A DNA stretch of 64,000 bases, from contig RSEF01000001.1 of assembly GCA_003993805.1 (NCBI GenBank), forward strand, positions 64,918,093 through 64,982,092. The letters are read 5' to 3'. Positions 22,496 through 38,000 of the stretch are shown here, piece by piece; the stretch's first letter is position 1, and every line of letters begins with the position of its first letter. The notes under the pieces were generated by a model. It saw only the letters and a program-made list of their open reading frames with translations. It was not told the origin of the DNA and searched no databases. The translations under genes were made by a program, and so were the position numbers. The stretch is from Himantopus leucocephalus. Its lineage: Eukaryota > Chordata > Aves > Charadriiformes > Recurvirostridae.

Positions 22496-25400
22496 CTGTC
22501 ATAAGAGAGTAAAAATACAAAAAATTATAAACAACTTTACACAACATTTAGGCTAGACTCTCCACTTCAAAAAAGCCACTAGATAAATTATTCTGTAAAA
22601 TAAAACAAAACTCCAGGCCAACCTTTCTCTCAATTTATTCTAAATCTCACATACAACGAAGGCATGTTAAATGGAATGCCAAAGCAAGTATTTCTTTAGA
22701 GGAAATCCAGTTCTATGTGAAGAATAAAAACAAGCATTATTTATGTTGAAATCTCACTGAAATCTGCAAAGCAGACTATAGCTGGGACCAAGACAGGTTA
22801 AAACCCTTGCACCAAGCCACTGGGATAAAGTTCATATTTAATGTCTTAACTCTCAACATACGGAATGATGTTCAACAAGATACTACGTTTAAGTTGTTCT
22901 TTGGGTGCCCAATGCAGCTTCTGTTTCCCAATAACCACAACAATATAGTACAGTGCACTGGAATGTCCCATATCTGGGGATTTCACTACAGCTGCTACCT
23001 TTCAGATACCACAAAACTCCGAACAAATGGCTCCCTTTAACAAATGGCTACTGTGCAAAAACAGATTGTTCAGCAACCATCAAGTCCACAGCAAAAGCTG
23101 CCAGGCCAGCCAGAAGCCACCTGGAAGAGAAACTAAAGCTGACCCATCAGACCTTATGTACACTGCACTTCATTTCTTCATGGATAGTAAGGGGCAGCGT
23201 GTGCGCATGCATGCACACAGCATCCAGCCTGACACACACCTCCACTGTAATACAGACATACCACAGCAATGCCAACTGTGCCCAAGCTATCATAGATAAG
23301 GATTTTGAGATCACTCAGATGAATCTACTGGGTAGTTTACAGTCAGTGCTCAATGAAGAGTTCTCCTGCTCATCTATTTTTGGAGCATTCCACAAAGAAA
23401 CTACTGTTCCATTGATAGTCTTCAAAAAAGTTCTGCAATCACCTGCTCATCTCAGCAGAGGACCAAAGCTTAGTGACAGGGCAGGTATTCAGCTCAAGTC
23501 CACTCCCCCAGAACAATCATATCACATTATAAAAGCAGCAGAAGTGGCTTAATTTTTACAAGGGCTGCAGAAAATGAGATTGGAGAAGACCAATCCAGGG
23601 AAAAATAAGGATCACTGTTAGAAAACCGTGTACCCCAAATGCCACTCATACAAACAACAGGACAAAAAAAATAAAACAAGGAACTCAAAATTCCATCAAT
23701 CAAGAGAAACATCAAAACTACAATATAACTGTACAAATCTTACCTAAAATCTTATTCATCATGCTTCTCACTACAAGTGCTACGAAAATTATTCCAGTAG
23801 AATAATCCAAAGAATGAAACATACTCATTACATGATTGACAATGTACAGTTATACATAAATCCCTCAGAAACCCCTTTTTTGTGGAAGAGGACAGATCAG
23901 CTACTTTTGCATAAAGCTTATATTGGTACACTATTGCAAACAATGCACCTATGCTGAATATAGGACCCAATTGTTCCAGACTACTGAAATCCAGCAACTA
24001 AAACAGACCACATACATCATTTCTTCTGAGCCTATGAAGGCCCTGATCATAACTCCCTGCAAAGGACAGAGGTACTACTTTCACAGCAATCTTTTGCAGC
24101 GTTTCATCTGTGTTTTGCTCAATGTATCATATTAATGCACCACAGAAAATAATTCATTAAAAAGCAGGACGGCATGGAAGGGAGATAAAGCAGTGGAGGT
24201 ACTCCTTTGCAAGCAGGAAAACCCAACAAGTTATTAGTTGCGTTATAGCACTATCTAAAAGCAGCAACAAAGTTCAGCGATCCATTTTGCTAGGTACATA
24301 GGACATTAAACAAGCACTTTGTTGCTTCTTAGCTCATTTAGGTTTCAAACAGCTGTAGAAGCCCACTGGAAGAACTGGGAAAAATAGGAGGCTAAGTTTT
24401 TGTTCACTACCTAGACCAAATTAATGAGGCAAAAAGCTTGTCCCAGCTTTCTGAATAATCTGAACAACAGATTTAAAGGAAGAGATAGGTCTGGTTATAC
24501 ACACCAGTTCCTGGAACTTGTTCCATGAGTATGGTGTGAAATGAAGACAAACTCACTCTGCTCTGATTTATATCCTACACTTCAGCCAGACTTGTCAAAT
24601 AAATTTTAAACTAGGTAAGACAGCCCTTCTGGCTTTGATTCAAAGCACCAACAAAACCTTCATTCATTGAGTGTAAAACTTCATTCTTAATTTTTTTCAA
24701 ACTTCTATTATCCAATGGCAGTAAATGCCAGTACAATTTTATTGATTCTTCTATTTAACAAGTCGTTCAGACTTCCACTTACTCTCTTCTTCAAAACTTA
24801 GTAGCCATATTGAAGCATGTCCTTGAGGAGTGCAAATATCTTAAAAGAACTAGGTTCTTCCATTTGTTGCCCCCAACTACGACAACCACCAGTGAAGCTA
24901 CAAAAATGAAACTGCCTAAGGGTCAATGGGAAAGAACACAATTTCGTTAAGGCTTAGTGAACTCCAGGGCACCTCACTAATGAAGTTGCCTTTATCACCC
25001 AAATGGTAACCTTTCTAGGTAAGTTCCTTCCTTTACCAAAAAGCTAGGAAAGGACAAAGAACCCACCCTGCCTCATTTTTCCCATATTAAAGGAAAAGTC
25101 AAGCTCTTAGCCAAGGAGCAGAAGATACTCCAACTTAAGTCTACCCTGTGTATTTTGTGAGGCTAAATTCCCACCCCTTGAGAATTAGATCCATCTGGGT
25201 AACTGCAGAGAAATGCTGGATGGACAGGACTGCTCAGAGGTTGCTCTTGCGTGTCCAGCTTCATCACCCTAAGCCTCCACACCTGACAGCCACTTGTCAA
25301 TCAGAGCAGAGTTCTAAGCTGCAGATCTGCAGCCACATGTTTCCCAGTTCCTATCTTTGCTCCTTCAAATCGCTGCTCACCAGTTACACTGGTGAACCAC

Positions 25401-28400
25401 TCTTCACACCTGGCCAGAAGATAAAGAACATTGTTCCTAACTGAGCAGGGGCCATACATACTTGCCAGATTAATTTTTCACCCTCTGCAAATTATCAGAA
25501 GTTTACAGTAGTTCTACTGCAAATTCAGTCTGTGTTATGTTAATGAAATCAACTGTTTACCTCTGGGGACTTCTAATGCTTGAGCAGAATGAGGCAAAGG
25601 TGCTGTGACTGCTCCCCTGAACTCCTTCCTTCTCCCTGAAGCTCTATTACAGTCCTGCTATTACTGATGGGAAACTTTATCCCACACAAGTGGTCACCAA
25701 AATAGCTGCATATTTTTAAACCACAATCCCTTTGAAGTACTGCCTATGAAAATACTCCGAGATGAATGTTTCTCAGTACTTTGGGGTTTCAGGTCAGGTC
25801 ACTTTGTGGGACTGGAGCAGTTGGCAAGGTCTCATGAGTGACTTGTAATTATTTATGAAAAGTTAAATTAGATGAGGATATAAATCTTGATAAGATAAGC
25901 GTGGCAGCCATACCATTGCTTCTCAACGTTTCACATTTTAAAAATGAGCAAACAGAGAGAAAGAAAAACGGATATTTAGTTGATATTTCAAGAAAAAAAT
26001 AAGAAAATAACAACCTGCTGTGTTTGAGTATTCAAGAAATACATCTAACTTTATCACAAATTATTAACATACTTATCTCTTTTCCCTTGTTTTTATTTTT
26101 TTTAATGTAAACTAGCTTAGTGCTTAGGAAAACAGAGATGGCTGAGATTTGCCACAGTAGTGGCTGTAGTGTGGGCAGCTAATGGTTTATATTTCACTGG
26201 CATCTCTAGCGTGGTACATGCTGCCTGCACATATACACACACAAATGCACAGAAAAATCACATCTTTTCCAAATGCCACTGGATGAGGTCTTATAAAGGC
26301 AAACAAATCAGAATGGGCATAGGAGAAAAAGGCCCTGTATGCACATTTATTTGCCCAAATGCACACATATCCAACTCAACTACTCTTTATAACTTTATCC
26401 CTTACTCTGGCCATTTTCTCAAGGATTCATAGGAAGTATAGGCCTAAAGGTAAGATACGAAGCAGAAGAGGACAGTGGCTTTACAGCTGAGATAGCAGAA
26501 GGCATTGTTTTCATGAGGCAAGGAGTAGACAAACAGGTGATGATCGATGTAAGGGAAGTGGACATGTGAGATTAAGGCAAGCATTTGCCAAGCTGAGGAA
26601 ATAACATGGTGAAAGACTTGTAATTACCAAGTCATTTCACCGAGGCACACACTAGCTACTACATGTGCAGTAGCTCTTTGGCCCAACTGAAAAGCAAAGG
26701 CACCAACTGTCTTAGTTCAGTCCAGCCTGTGTCCTTTATCGGGGCCAGCCACTAGATGGTGACACTGTCACAAATCTCACCTTCCGTTAACAAGAGGGCA
26801 GTGGTAGATGCACAAGCTAACACCACGAACCCCAGCTGCATGCCCAAGTGCACCATGAGAACCAGATGCTTTCATGCAAGTGGGCTGATTGTCATCCATA
26901 AACAGCATTTTAAGTGGAGGCACACACCCTTCAGAGACCAGGATTTGCTCCAAACCCATGTCCCTTGTGACCAATTATCATGAATGGCTCAGGCAAGTAA
27001 CAAACGCCACAATTCTCATTATTGTTCCAAGGATTTATTTTACTGGTGTGCAATATGCGTACTTTTAAGCGAGAGGTTTGGCTGAGGTGCATTCTTACTG
27101 CATTTAAGTAAGTGAAGGATGTGGAGGATTCATGTTGTTTACTAATGGAGACACAGGGGACAAGTTATTATCCCAGTCCGTTCTTTGACATCCAAATAGT
27201 GGCAAAATAAAATATAGGGGGAGCAGCAAGGCGACCAGGAGGCTGAAGAAATGCTGCTTCTATCCTGAGGCCACTGACTACACCAGGGACTGGACAGCAA
27301 AAACAACCCCCAACAGAACGGCATGCTTAGAACTGCTGCCTTAACACTAGACACAGGACATGCCAAGGAGGATGGTTGCCACTTTATTCATCCAAAGACT
27401 ACACAAGGGCTCACTGCCAAGAGCAATATATTGAGAACTTTTTACCAACTTTACTAGCAGCTCTCTCATTCAGCCTGTCTCACAAAAACTCCTTACTGTA
27501 CTGGTACATGCTGGAGGGCTCCCATCATGCACAGTGAAGACAGCAAGTATGTTTAAGACTTCTGAACATACCTAGCACACTACTGAGGTAGTAGTTTATT
27601 CTGGCATTTATGGCGGTGTCTCCTAACCTGGTCAAGGCAGGATGCTTCTACGCACAGATTTTTCTAGCATTGGTGCTCATGGTACTGCTAAAAAACCAAA
27701 GTTGCTACGTCTGTCTTGCTCACTCTCTCTCATGAGCTGCATTCCTTTTCGCACTCCCCTGGCCAATCTGTTAGCAATTACTACCAACACTCTTGGCCTC
27801 CCTTAAAACAGAGGACCATAACTACAAGTGGATTGTGTCCTTTGGACTGGAAGTCTGGCCCAGCCATATGCAGCCTACTGGGAAGCTCTATTAAATTGCC
27901 TGGTGGCTGTAGGCTTGTATGAGCAGCAAGTGGGTCGGGCCTGCTTTGGAAGGGGGACAAGAAAGCAGCCTCTCACCCATTCCTTCACTTCCACAGCAAA
28001 GCAGAATGGAGAGGGAAGTGCTGATGACAGCAGGGGTTCACTCAGATATAAGCCTCTGGTCTGTTTGATGATCTGTCTGTACGGAAAGTCATCTCCTCCT
28101 ACATAACCAAAATAGAATTCTTTTACAAATTAGAGTAATGAATATGAAGGCTTCTTGCAAAGCACGAGAAGGCTAAAAAATACAATATAGGAGCTTCCTC
28201 TTGCCTCATTCCATCATGACCTCCAGCCAAAGCCACAAAAGTAAAGCAAACCTCTTTTTCTTTGTCTTGGAAGAAGCCAAATCCAGCTGTGCTGGTACAC
28301 AGCATCACCAGAGAACCTCAAGAAAGCAAAAAAAGGTAGTGAAGTAAGAGGTTCACTGCTGGCTGCCTTCCGCTCATACCCCTCACCAACAAACTAGCTC

Positions 28401-31400
28401 CCAGTACTGGCATTCCAAATCTTGACCTCTTGCCTTCTCAAAGTGCTCTGAGGAACACTGACTGAGAAAAAATGCCTTCTTGACACTGATCACCTCTACC
28501 AGTCAGACAGTTGCCCCATAAATATTGCATTGGAAAGGACTTGTGCTTACGTCAACAAGCACGTTGGAACAGTTTGACTAACAATCAAGGTCTAAAGAAA
28601 AACAGAAAGGCAAGACACCCAGATATCTTTCCTTCCCATTTTCTAACTAGAACTATAACATATACTTTTGGCCTTTGTTTTACAGATCAAAAAAAACTTT
28701 CCCTGTCTGTGGCACAGCAAGGCTGTTCGAAGGCCACCCAAAAAAGTGGAAGGAAATTAAATGGTTTCACCCAGGCCCAAGTTCTGTACAATTGCGCTTG
28801 CTAAGTATTAACAGGTTTCCCATCCCAGCAGATTTACTTGCCACTAAGAGCCTGTTTGCACAACACGCTGTACTGCTTGATTTCCAACACTGCAAAATAA
28901 GGAGTGATACAACTTCTTCATACAAGACTATGATTGCATCAGAACTCCCATCACTTCAAAAGTATAAATTGCTCTAGAAGGGCTTTACTTGGGAGAAAGT
29001 TAATCCTCCCAACAAAACCACAAATTAAAGACACAAGGTTGCATAAAACAAGCAGAACTTGGTTTGTGCTTGGCATTTCACCTGTAGCTTATTAACTAGA
29101 TACAATTTTTCTGAAGGCAGCCGTAGCAAGCATTTTTCTCCCTCCCCATAAGGTGCATCTTACCCTACGCAAGCCCAAGCTCCCTTTGAAATACATCATT
29201 AGAACTGGAGAGAAAGGAGAAGTCCCTGTTGGATAACAAACTGCAAATTCTCTTCTAGACATATCATTCAGGTTCCTATATGCAATTTGCTTGAAGATTC
29301 TTCAGCTGCTCAGCACTGCCGCTGCACCTAACTCGTTAGCTCCCTTGCTTTCCCATCATACATGGATAGTCTGTTGGGAGGATGGAGGAAAGACTGAAAG
29401 GAGGAGAAAGAAAGGAGGGATCTAAAATGCATTTATATCCATTTACAAGTAGAATCTTTTAGATCCACGCGTAGATGGTATGTTTTGTGCCAAGGGAAAC
29501 TAGCTTCAGGAAATACCTTGTGATAAACACAGAGAAGCTAAAGGAAGAAAAAAAAAATGTCTGTTGTTACTAGCTGTTACACCTACTAAACTCAGGGAAG
29601 CCAGGCAGGCCCAAGAGATTAGCTAGAACAGGCACAGAGTGAGTTGAGTCACAGGAGTTATGCACATAGTTAAGTTAGTCTCACAGCTTGCATCAACAAA
29701 CATTCTAGGTTTGCTACGGATGTAAGCAGAGACACTGCAGACTACATAATGAGCGTGCCTACAGCATTGAGAAACCTCAGGTAAAATAAAAAGAGAAACC
29801 AATGTCATTCCTGCCAACTAGCCATTTCTGTCTCCTTTTTTTTAACTTTCCACCTAAATATTTTTATTAGAATTCAGTCTAGAAGCAAAAGGCAGTAGGC
29901 AAGTATCAGAGTAAAGGAAGGAAAAGTGATGCAAGTGGAGGGACGGGAAGGGAGTGCCTCACCAACAGAGTGCAGTAGAGAGACACCTTGCACCTCTCTC
30001 CAAGGGATGTTTTCAGCAGAGTGCATTTTGCCTCGTTTTGTGCCACTGACAACTGCCAAAGAAAGAACTGCTTTCAGCCAAGGTTAGCAGTGTTGGTAAG
30101 ATGGTTGTCAAAACCAACATACAAAAGCATTTCCAAAGCCAGCTTACAACAGTTGATAAAAATAACAAGCATATGACTCAAAGCTGGTCAGGCAATGCTC
30201 AGCTCAAAACACATTTTCCATTTTCTTTTGGTCTACATAGCATTTGTGCAATAAGATTTAACTCAGTCCTCACTTCCAGATCAAGTACTTCTAGACACAG
30301 TACATACAGGATGAGGGGAAGCCAGGCTGAGACAGACAAGGCTCTGGTTTCTCATAGCTCTTTGGAATTGTTCGAAGGAGCCACAAGTCTAAGCTTTCCA
30401 CTCAGAGAATATGGCAGAGCTGAAGTGAGACCAATTAGGGGCAAATGGAAACCATATGCGATTTTAATGAAACAAGGAGCTGGTGCACATGGCTTACTGC
30501 TGCAGGAGCATTTACTGCCTGAAAGGAATGTGCATCTGGCATTGATCATTTCCCAACCCATCAAGTGAGCAGTAACATGGAAAGCAAATTGGAGCACATA
30601 TGATGAGAGATGAATTGCGTTAAGAAGTACAGTTAGGGGAGCAGCCTCTGCAAGGAGAAAACATGTCCTTTGCCTGTGATTTAGTGATACAGTTGCAAGT
30701 GAGGCCATTCCATTTCCACAGATCTTGATAATAAACTAAAAGAATGAGTGCTAGAGTGATTAAAATTGATTGAGCGGTATTTTAAAGAACCTACTACAAT
30801 CACAGAAATCCCATTCTGATTCACATGGGGCAGACTTCTACTTCCTTGAGGTCATGGGCACTGCCTAAAGAATAAAGTACTGTTGATGCTAAGCAAGGGT
30901 AATACACAGTCCTCAAATGTGATGTCTGTTGCTGCAAGTATTCAAATGATGTTGCTGTTACATGTACATCAAAATGGGTACACAGCGAGGAGATTTGAGG
31001 CTGAAGAGGCAGTGTAGCTGCACCCTTCTGTTCCATTTTTTCTTTTTGACTGCAAATTTCCCAGGAAGTTTCAGTCTGAGGAGAAAGAAAAGTCCTTAGC
31101 CTGCAAAGCTGTAGATAAGTTGCTCAACTGGGATATGGTCATTCCTTCTGCAAGCTGTTGTGTTGCAGCTTGGTATCTGATTCTCAGAATAAACCCATAT
31201 CTTCACCAAGCAGCCAAGGGACTGCTTGCATACATCACAAGAGGAAGAGGGGAAAGATGCTGTGATCCGGCACTCAACCATATATACAGTGAATGTCCAG
31301 GGCTCGAACCTGGTAGATGCTGCATTTCATGTAATAGTGAGATATCTGCAAAGCCAGATACTTAGAACTGGCATGTCTTTGCTTCTTAGTGCTAGATTTC

Positions 31401-34400
31401 CTCTGTGGGACATCCAGAGTTAACAAGCATAATAAATTCATCACTGTATTTTTCCAGCAGGCAATTGAAAAATCTTGACCCAAATCTGCCTATTTATTAG
31501 TCTTCCTTAACCCACTGTGCAATCCATGAACACACTGAGAGCTCGCATCCCAGTGGTTGAACAGGAAGAGGAGGAGGAAGGAGAGTCCTGCTAAAGAGAA
31601 CATCTGAAAGCAGTTTTCTTGTGTGCATTAGAAATAGGGCAGCTCTGACAGCCCATGTAAACCTTTCAAAACAGGGAGTATCAAAAGCCACAGGCCTGGA
31701 CACTCCCTGCTTCAGCAACTTACTTCAGAGGACTCTCCTTGCTTCAGCACCTCGCCCGGCTGGGACGGGTGCCAGCATTCTGCGAGGAAGCTGCACTCCA
31801 CTGATCACATGGTTTACACTCAATTTTGCACGTAGGACCTAGAGAGGAAGAACTGCTTGGGAACATGTATAGATTTCAAGGGTACTGGGTGGGCCTGCAA
31901 ATTCCTTCCTGCATTAGAAAACTTGCATTAAACTGATAGGCTAAGCAGCTGTCCGTGCCAAAGAGGTATACATACTTAACCAGGTCAGGCCTATATGTGC
32001 TGCTCTGCTGTTCCTATTTGCACTGGGCCTGACGGGACCTACTATTAAGCCTGCCCACAACACTGGAATTAAACCTGCATTCAAACTATTTCTCCTGTGA
32101 GAAGCCAGTACCTTTGCCCACCATTCTAGAGCCATTATAAATTGTTCCAAAGCTGACATACACTGGACGTGTCCATGACACAGTTACGGTTTATCATAAT
32201 GCTTAAGGAATTTACTAATTGCCCATTTTATTAACGTCTATTATGTAACCACAGTGTGAGCTTAGCTACATGAAGAATTTTACCCTGCAGTCTGAGCACC
32301 ATGTAAAGACTTAGGTGTAGCACTTGGATCCTGATTCAGTGTCCATTAATGCAAGTGGAAAACCTCCCCAAGCCCTGATTCAGCCTCATGTACCACAATT
32401 CCCACTCAAGACTACAGGTCAAGGTCAGGGACAATATCAGAGCAAACCTCACACTGACCAATTAGCCCACCTATCCAGAACTTTCCAGGATCCCATGCAG
32501 TGCCCTGTCATAACTGTGTTCCAAAACATCATGCTTCATTTCGGACCTTCAAAGGGATATTGAAGGCCAGAAGAACTCAGTGTTGATTTGTTGTTGGAGT
32601 AAGGTTAAATAAAAAAAAAAGTGATATGAGACCTCTCATGAAAGAGGTAATGAGAAGACCTGGAAGTCTAAGAACATCTATAAGCAACAACTTTTTACTT
32701 AAGTAACATAAATACTGCACACTGTACATCCTTGGGCTCTGAAGACATGGGATTTTCCCTGTGCAATGACACCAAGTGCTGACAGCAGAAAGGGTAGGCA
32801 GACACTGGCCAGTTACCTTTGTTCTTCAGTTTTCTCAGAAACTCCCTGACTGTCCTACTGATGGTTAGAGTTGTTCCATAGAAACTACAGTGGAGAGAGA
32901 AACGGTATAACCATCTCATTCTTTTATTACCCAAACTTCCTTCATATAGACTTCATCATCAAAATGTCATGCTCATGAACAGCCCAATAGCTCATAATCA
33001 CAATAGATTTCCGGAAGTTGTGTGTCATTACTTGGACGCTCATATGCATCCTGGTGCTCCCAATGAAATTTTAATGAGGTATGACTCTTAGCTAGACTTC
33101 TGCAAGCACAGAGAACACACTGAATGGTTAACAGTGCCTGTCTACCACCAATTGTTGACTCCCTTTTTGCACAACAGGTATTTATACAAATCCAAGACTA
33201 ACCCATACTGTTTTATTCCTAGTCACTATTGCTAATTAGTGGGTTTTATATGAAAATTCTCGAGTCTGACCACATGAATCTGATGGAGATTTACTTCAAG
33301 TGAACCTACCAGTCAGTTAGGTCATCTGTGCTACTGGAGTTTGAGAACTTTGTAAGGTATTCTCACCAAAAACTTTCATAAAGCTCCAATTTGGGGGAGT
33401 TAAGCCCGCATTCTGGTATCGTTTCTCAGGTGTCCTTGTAACTTTTTAGAAAAAAAACACAAAAGGTCACAAAACATGGTTGGATAGTCATTTCACAGCT
33501 GCCCTGGCACAGTGATTGCTATTTCTAAACACTCTAAGGCCCATTAACTGTTTTGGGAGGCAAAAGTTCTCTGGACACTGCACTGCTGAATGGTTACAGA
33601 TAAGGGTAATCATTTCCAGGGCTTACACCGAGCCTGGCTGCTTCCTGCCTGTGTAGGTCTCCTGAGAGAGACGACTCCTGGAACAGGACTATTTTGGCAA
33701 AGTAATGAACCACCCTCCCAAGAGCCAGCTTTTCGGGGCTCCAGTTAAACTTGCACCTGGAACACAGGTGTAAGCATGTTTAAACATTGACAGGGAGGGA
33801 ACTAACAGAAACAGAAGGGGAAATACCTTGTCTCAGTCCACTGGCAGCAGCACAACCACAAACTTGTTTGTTCATTAATGCAGCAAACCCAAGGAGAACT
33901 GCCCATTGCCAAGGACTGGAGCAAGCAAAGGGTATGTAGATTTGTGTTTAAAGGTAATTCTCAGCATTCAGAAAAAGCTAACTATAAACCCCAGATGACT
34001 AATGAACTGGAATCTCACCCAGCTTGAGAGGTAGTGTGTAACCTGATCAAAATCAGCACTTCCAGAAGGGGAGGCTGTTACCATTAAACTATCAGGGATA
34101 GGACTGGTAGAAATGTTTCTGGAAATGCTTTTTGCTGTCAGGAAATGTGGTTTTACTTAAGTCACAAATTTCTAAGGAAAGCATCAACTTCAGCAAAATG
34201 GCTTTTTATTTTTCTTCTCAGAAAAACTGAGACCTATTTTCAACCTGAGTCAGCATTTCTCTTCTACTGCCCTTGAAGTCTAAATGTTGATGTGAAATGA
34301 CACCTTCATTCAAAATAGGTATTTTGAATTAACTCTTCAAAACATTAGATTCAGATGCATCAGAAACACTTTTTCTGGAAAATTCCATGCTGAAGACTCT

Positions 34401-35030
34401 GATATTTTCATTTTCCCTCACATTTCAGACTGAATAAATTTCCACCATTTCAAATATCTCTATGGAACAGAAATTCTGACGCTCTCCAGCAAGTTTCTAG
34501 ACTCCTCTTTCACTGTATAAATCAGAGGTGACAACACCAAGCTCTAATGACAGAAGCAAGAGTAAATTCCATTTTCCCCCTCATTTTTCAGAAGCAGCAA
34601 GTAAATTCATACCAATGAGAGCTGCAGGTGCAGAGAACTGGCATAATTTCAAAAAGTAAGCCATTATCCTTTATGATCTCTAAGAGTATCTAAATTAAAA
34701 TAAGCATTCAACATCAGAGATCAGTCCTTTAATTCACTGTGCCAATAAAAGTCTGTCAACACTGCATACTGTAAATGAACATAGACATACTAGAGCTATC
34801 TTTAAAAAGTGACTTAGGATACCACAAACACACTAATTTAACCTGTTCCTCAAGTAAAACATTGGCTTGCTGAGTGCTTGTACTTTGAGACTGCAGGGAA
34901 GTCAGCAAGTCAACTCTGTGACAAATGCCTTCCTACTCTCTTTTTCCTTTCTAGCTGTTTCCAACATTTTGAAGCAGTATTGTTTGATTGCAGGCTGCTT
35001 CCTGAAGCTGCTTCCTTCTACTGCCTGTTG

Positions 35031-35086
35031 AACCCAGTGGGAATCTTTCCACTGATTTTAACTGGAGCAGGATCAGGCCCCAAATA
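35031..35086. mobile_element. Possible fragment of an old amniote repeat
   Basis: The stretch with CCACTGATTTTAACTGGAGC and AGGATCAGGCCCC resembles a tail segment common in ancient sauropsid repeats. Similar short pieces starting GGGCCAAATTTTAGATCT (about 41929-41985) and GGCCCAATTTTCCTCTC (about 42591-42645) may have the same type of origin. Evidence is recollection of motifs only. Confidence 0.3.
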
Positions 35087-38000
35087 AGTAGTGGTGGAAT
35101 CCCCAGACTTACAAACTGAACAGCTGTCTCTGCCTTTCCGAAAGAAAAGAGGGAAAGTTATTCCTGCAGCTGTTTTCCCCTAAGTGCCTTCACTCCAAAC
35201 TGTAACAGGACTGGAGGGAGGGGGAGAAGGTGGAATTTTAATAACCCATTAAAAAGGAGTATGGGCCATTGCGCAGCAGCTCTTTCAGTTCTACTCAAGC
35301 AGGGTCACTGCTGCCAGGCTCAGACAGCCCTAAGGGCACGGGAAAAGTCGTCGTCTTGTTTTCACATCTCATTCACAGAATGGATAACGAGGGGGAGGGA
35401 GGAATCAGCTTTTGGGTCAATTAGCACCATGAACAGACAGCTGCATTGTCATTAAAAGTTCAAGAAGTCACCAGGGTCATCACTGAACTGCAAGATGTAC
35501 ACACACGCACACGAGGCACACGTCTATGCCTGGGTTTTTAGCAGCCTTGCCCAGCTCTGATTTTCCACTACCCTAAGGGAAACACTTTGAGTCAAGAACA
35601 CTGAACCGTTGTAGCTCTGAGGAGAAGACAGAAGCACAAAGGCACTCCCTCTGAATAGCAGTTGTTCATCCCCTTGGAAGTGCTTCATTTCACACTTAAT
35701 ATACCAACTAAGAATAGTTACATGGCTTTTTCTCCCCCCTGAGAAAAATCAGATGTGTGGCTTACCCATGTATGGTTTCATGTTTGCTTCTAATATTCTG
35801 TGGGATAAGCAGAACCCCAGTTAACAAAACCAGGCTATATACCTGTGCACACTGTTCCTTCCACAAGCGAAGAAGCTGAGGAAGTGCAAATGCTTATTGG
35901 CAAATCCAGAAATGAGCATGTATGAATAATAATGAAAAGATAAAACCTCTAAAATGACAAGGACTGCTATTAATAAGGTTTGGAGCAGTGCTAGCCTCAG
36001 AGAGTCACAAGTTGGCTTAAAAACAAAAACAACAAATTATTCAACTATGCAAAACAGCCACAGATTACATTCTCACTGCTACAGTTTGCAGTAACATTTT
36101 CTGGTAAGGGATTTTAGTGAAAATGCACCAAGACAAGTAAGGATTCCCCTGCCACCTTCCAAACAGGGCAGGGAAGCAATACAGCCTGGAATAGTTGAAG
36201 CATTACTGCTTCTACAGAAAGCAGACCAGCATTGCCTGGTCCTGTCAGCTGTAGCTTTGCTGCCAATACATTCTAAAACCAAAATGGGGCTGAAACCACT
36301 ATCATTATAGTGAAATCTCACCAAAATGTAGTTTTTCTTTTCTGGTTGAAAGAAACGCAGATCCTGCTTGCTCTTGCTATTAAATTGGCAGGCAAACATG
36401 TAGCTAGCTCATGAGTGTATAGTTCCATTCAGTGCTTGGTCTTTGCCAAGGGAAATTACTCTGGGAATACAGAAACGAGCCTTTTTAATTTTAACCATTA
36501 TAGGTCTGTTGATTCCAGTGTACACTGGTTGTCCACGTTACTGAATTTCAGTATGTTTATGACAATACAGCGCTTGCAGCAACTCTAGTGGAAATGTTCT
36601 CATGAGGAAAAAAATAGAATAAAGCGATACAGTCCAAAATTCAGAGGGGAAACAACATGCATCAGCATTTCAGTTCTAATTGCCCAAGTTAAGATAGCTG
36701 CTGTGAGCTCTGATGGATTTCCTCAGAGAAGGAAGTCCAAGTGGACTAAACAGCTCCTCTTAGAAAACTCCTTTGAATTCTCCACTCCCCACCCTTGCTT
36801 CAGGAGTCTGGGTATTTTTTGGAACAAAAACCGCCTTTTCCATATTTTTCTATGGTGTAACCTGAGGGTGTTGCCTCAAAGCGCCACCACAGTAATCTTA
36901 GAATAACAACTTTAGTCGATCTTTCCTTGTTGGTCCACATATATACTGAAGAAATATATGCTGGAAGGAGACCTGCCATGTCCTGACCTTATGATGGCTT
37001 GATGAACAAATATGGAGCGAACACAAAAATGCGAACCCCCAGGTGTCCCAAAACAACTATCACCCTAGGACCCTGTTCTGTTCGCCCTCCTGTCCTGTCA
37101 AAAGTGCAGCCTAGTGAGGATGCGTGCAGGCAATGTTGTCAAATTCAGAATAGGGAGGCTTTGAACAGCACAAAGGACAAAGTTTACGTCAATTGCCCAA
37201 GCTGCCATACTGCAAAAAACAAACAGGAAAACAGTTTCTGAGACAGGAGGGAAAGAAAGACCCAGTGCTTTCCTTTACCCTACCTCTTCCAACAGCCATT
37301 AGTAGTAGAGGAAATCGGTATGAGAGAAGGGCATTCAGAAACAAACATGAGATCTTCCACTGACAGGAAGGAACCTATTGGCTTGAAAACTTTCCGGTAC
37401 TAGTGAAAGCTTTGTTTCCCATTCAACTAAATACACAGGTGCTGTCTGCTTCTTTCAGTCTACACTATTTCTTCAACCAGTTTAAACATGGCATAGGAAT
37501 AAAGGCCAGTAACAACCTGCTTCCCACTCTGCTTGCTGTTTTTTAAAGTCAGTCAGTCTGTTGGAAAGGACAAGTCTCTTTGGGATCAATCTGGCAGTGC
37601 TGCTACAGTAGGCTCCTGCTAAATCACACAACGCAGAGAGATGTAGGGCTCTGTAACACAAGGATATATTAGTCCTAGCTTTATAATCCTGTAATTATTT
37701 GGCACCAGGAGAATCCTCAGAACAAAATATAAGCAAATACATGATTCCCATCCTGTCGGCCTCCCAGTCAAACAGAAAAAGAGCAAACCAGAATACACTG
37801 GGAAACTCAAGAGATAGCTGCAATTTAGAATGCATGTGGGAGGTAGATTAGACATTCATCCTGATAACAAAAATAGACTCTCCAGAGTTAAAATAACAAA
37901 TGCCTTTAAAGGGTTTTGGAAGGAACTTAAAACTGCAGGGTTTGAATCAGTCTCTAACTATGAGGAATTAGGATGACAGCCACAGAAGGGGGCTATGGGA

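Noticed and set aside
30101..30568. 155-residue plus-strand open frame in TIMP3 intron 1
   Set aside because: No recognisable domain, ordinary composition, and overlapping open frames on the other strand; consistent with chance.
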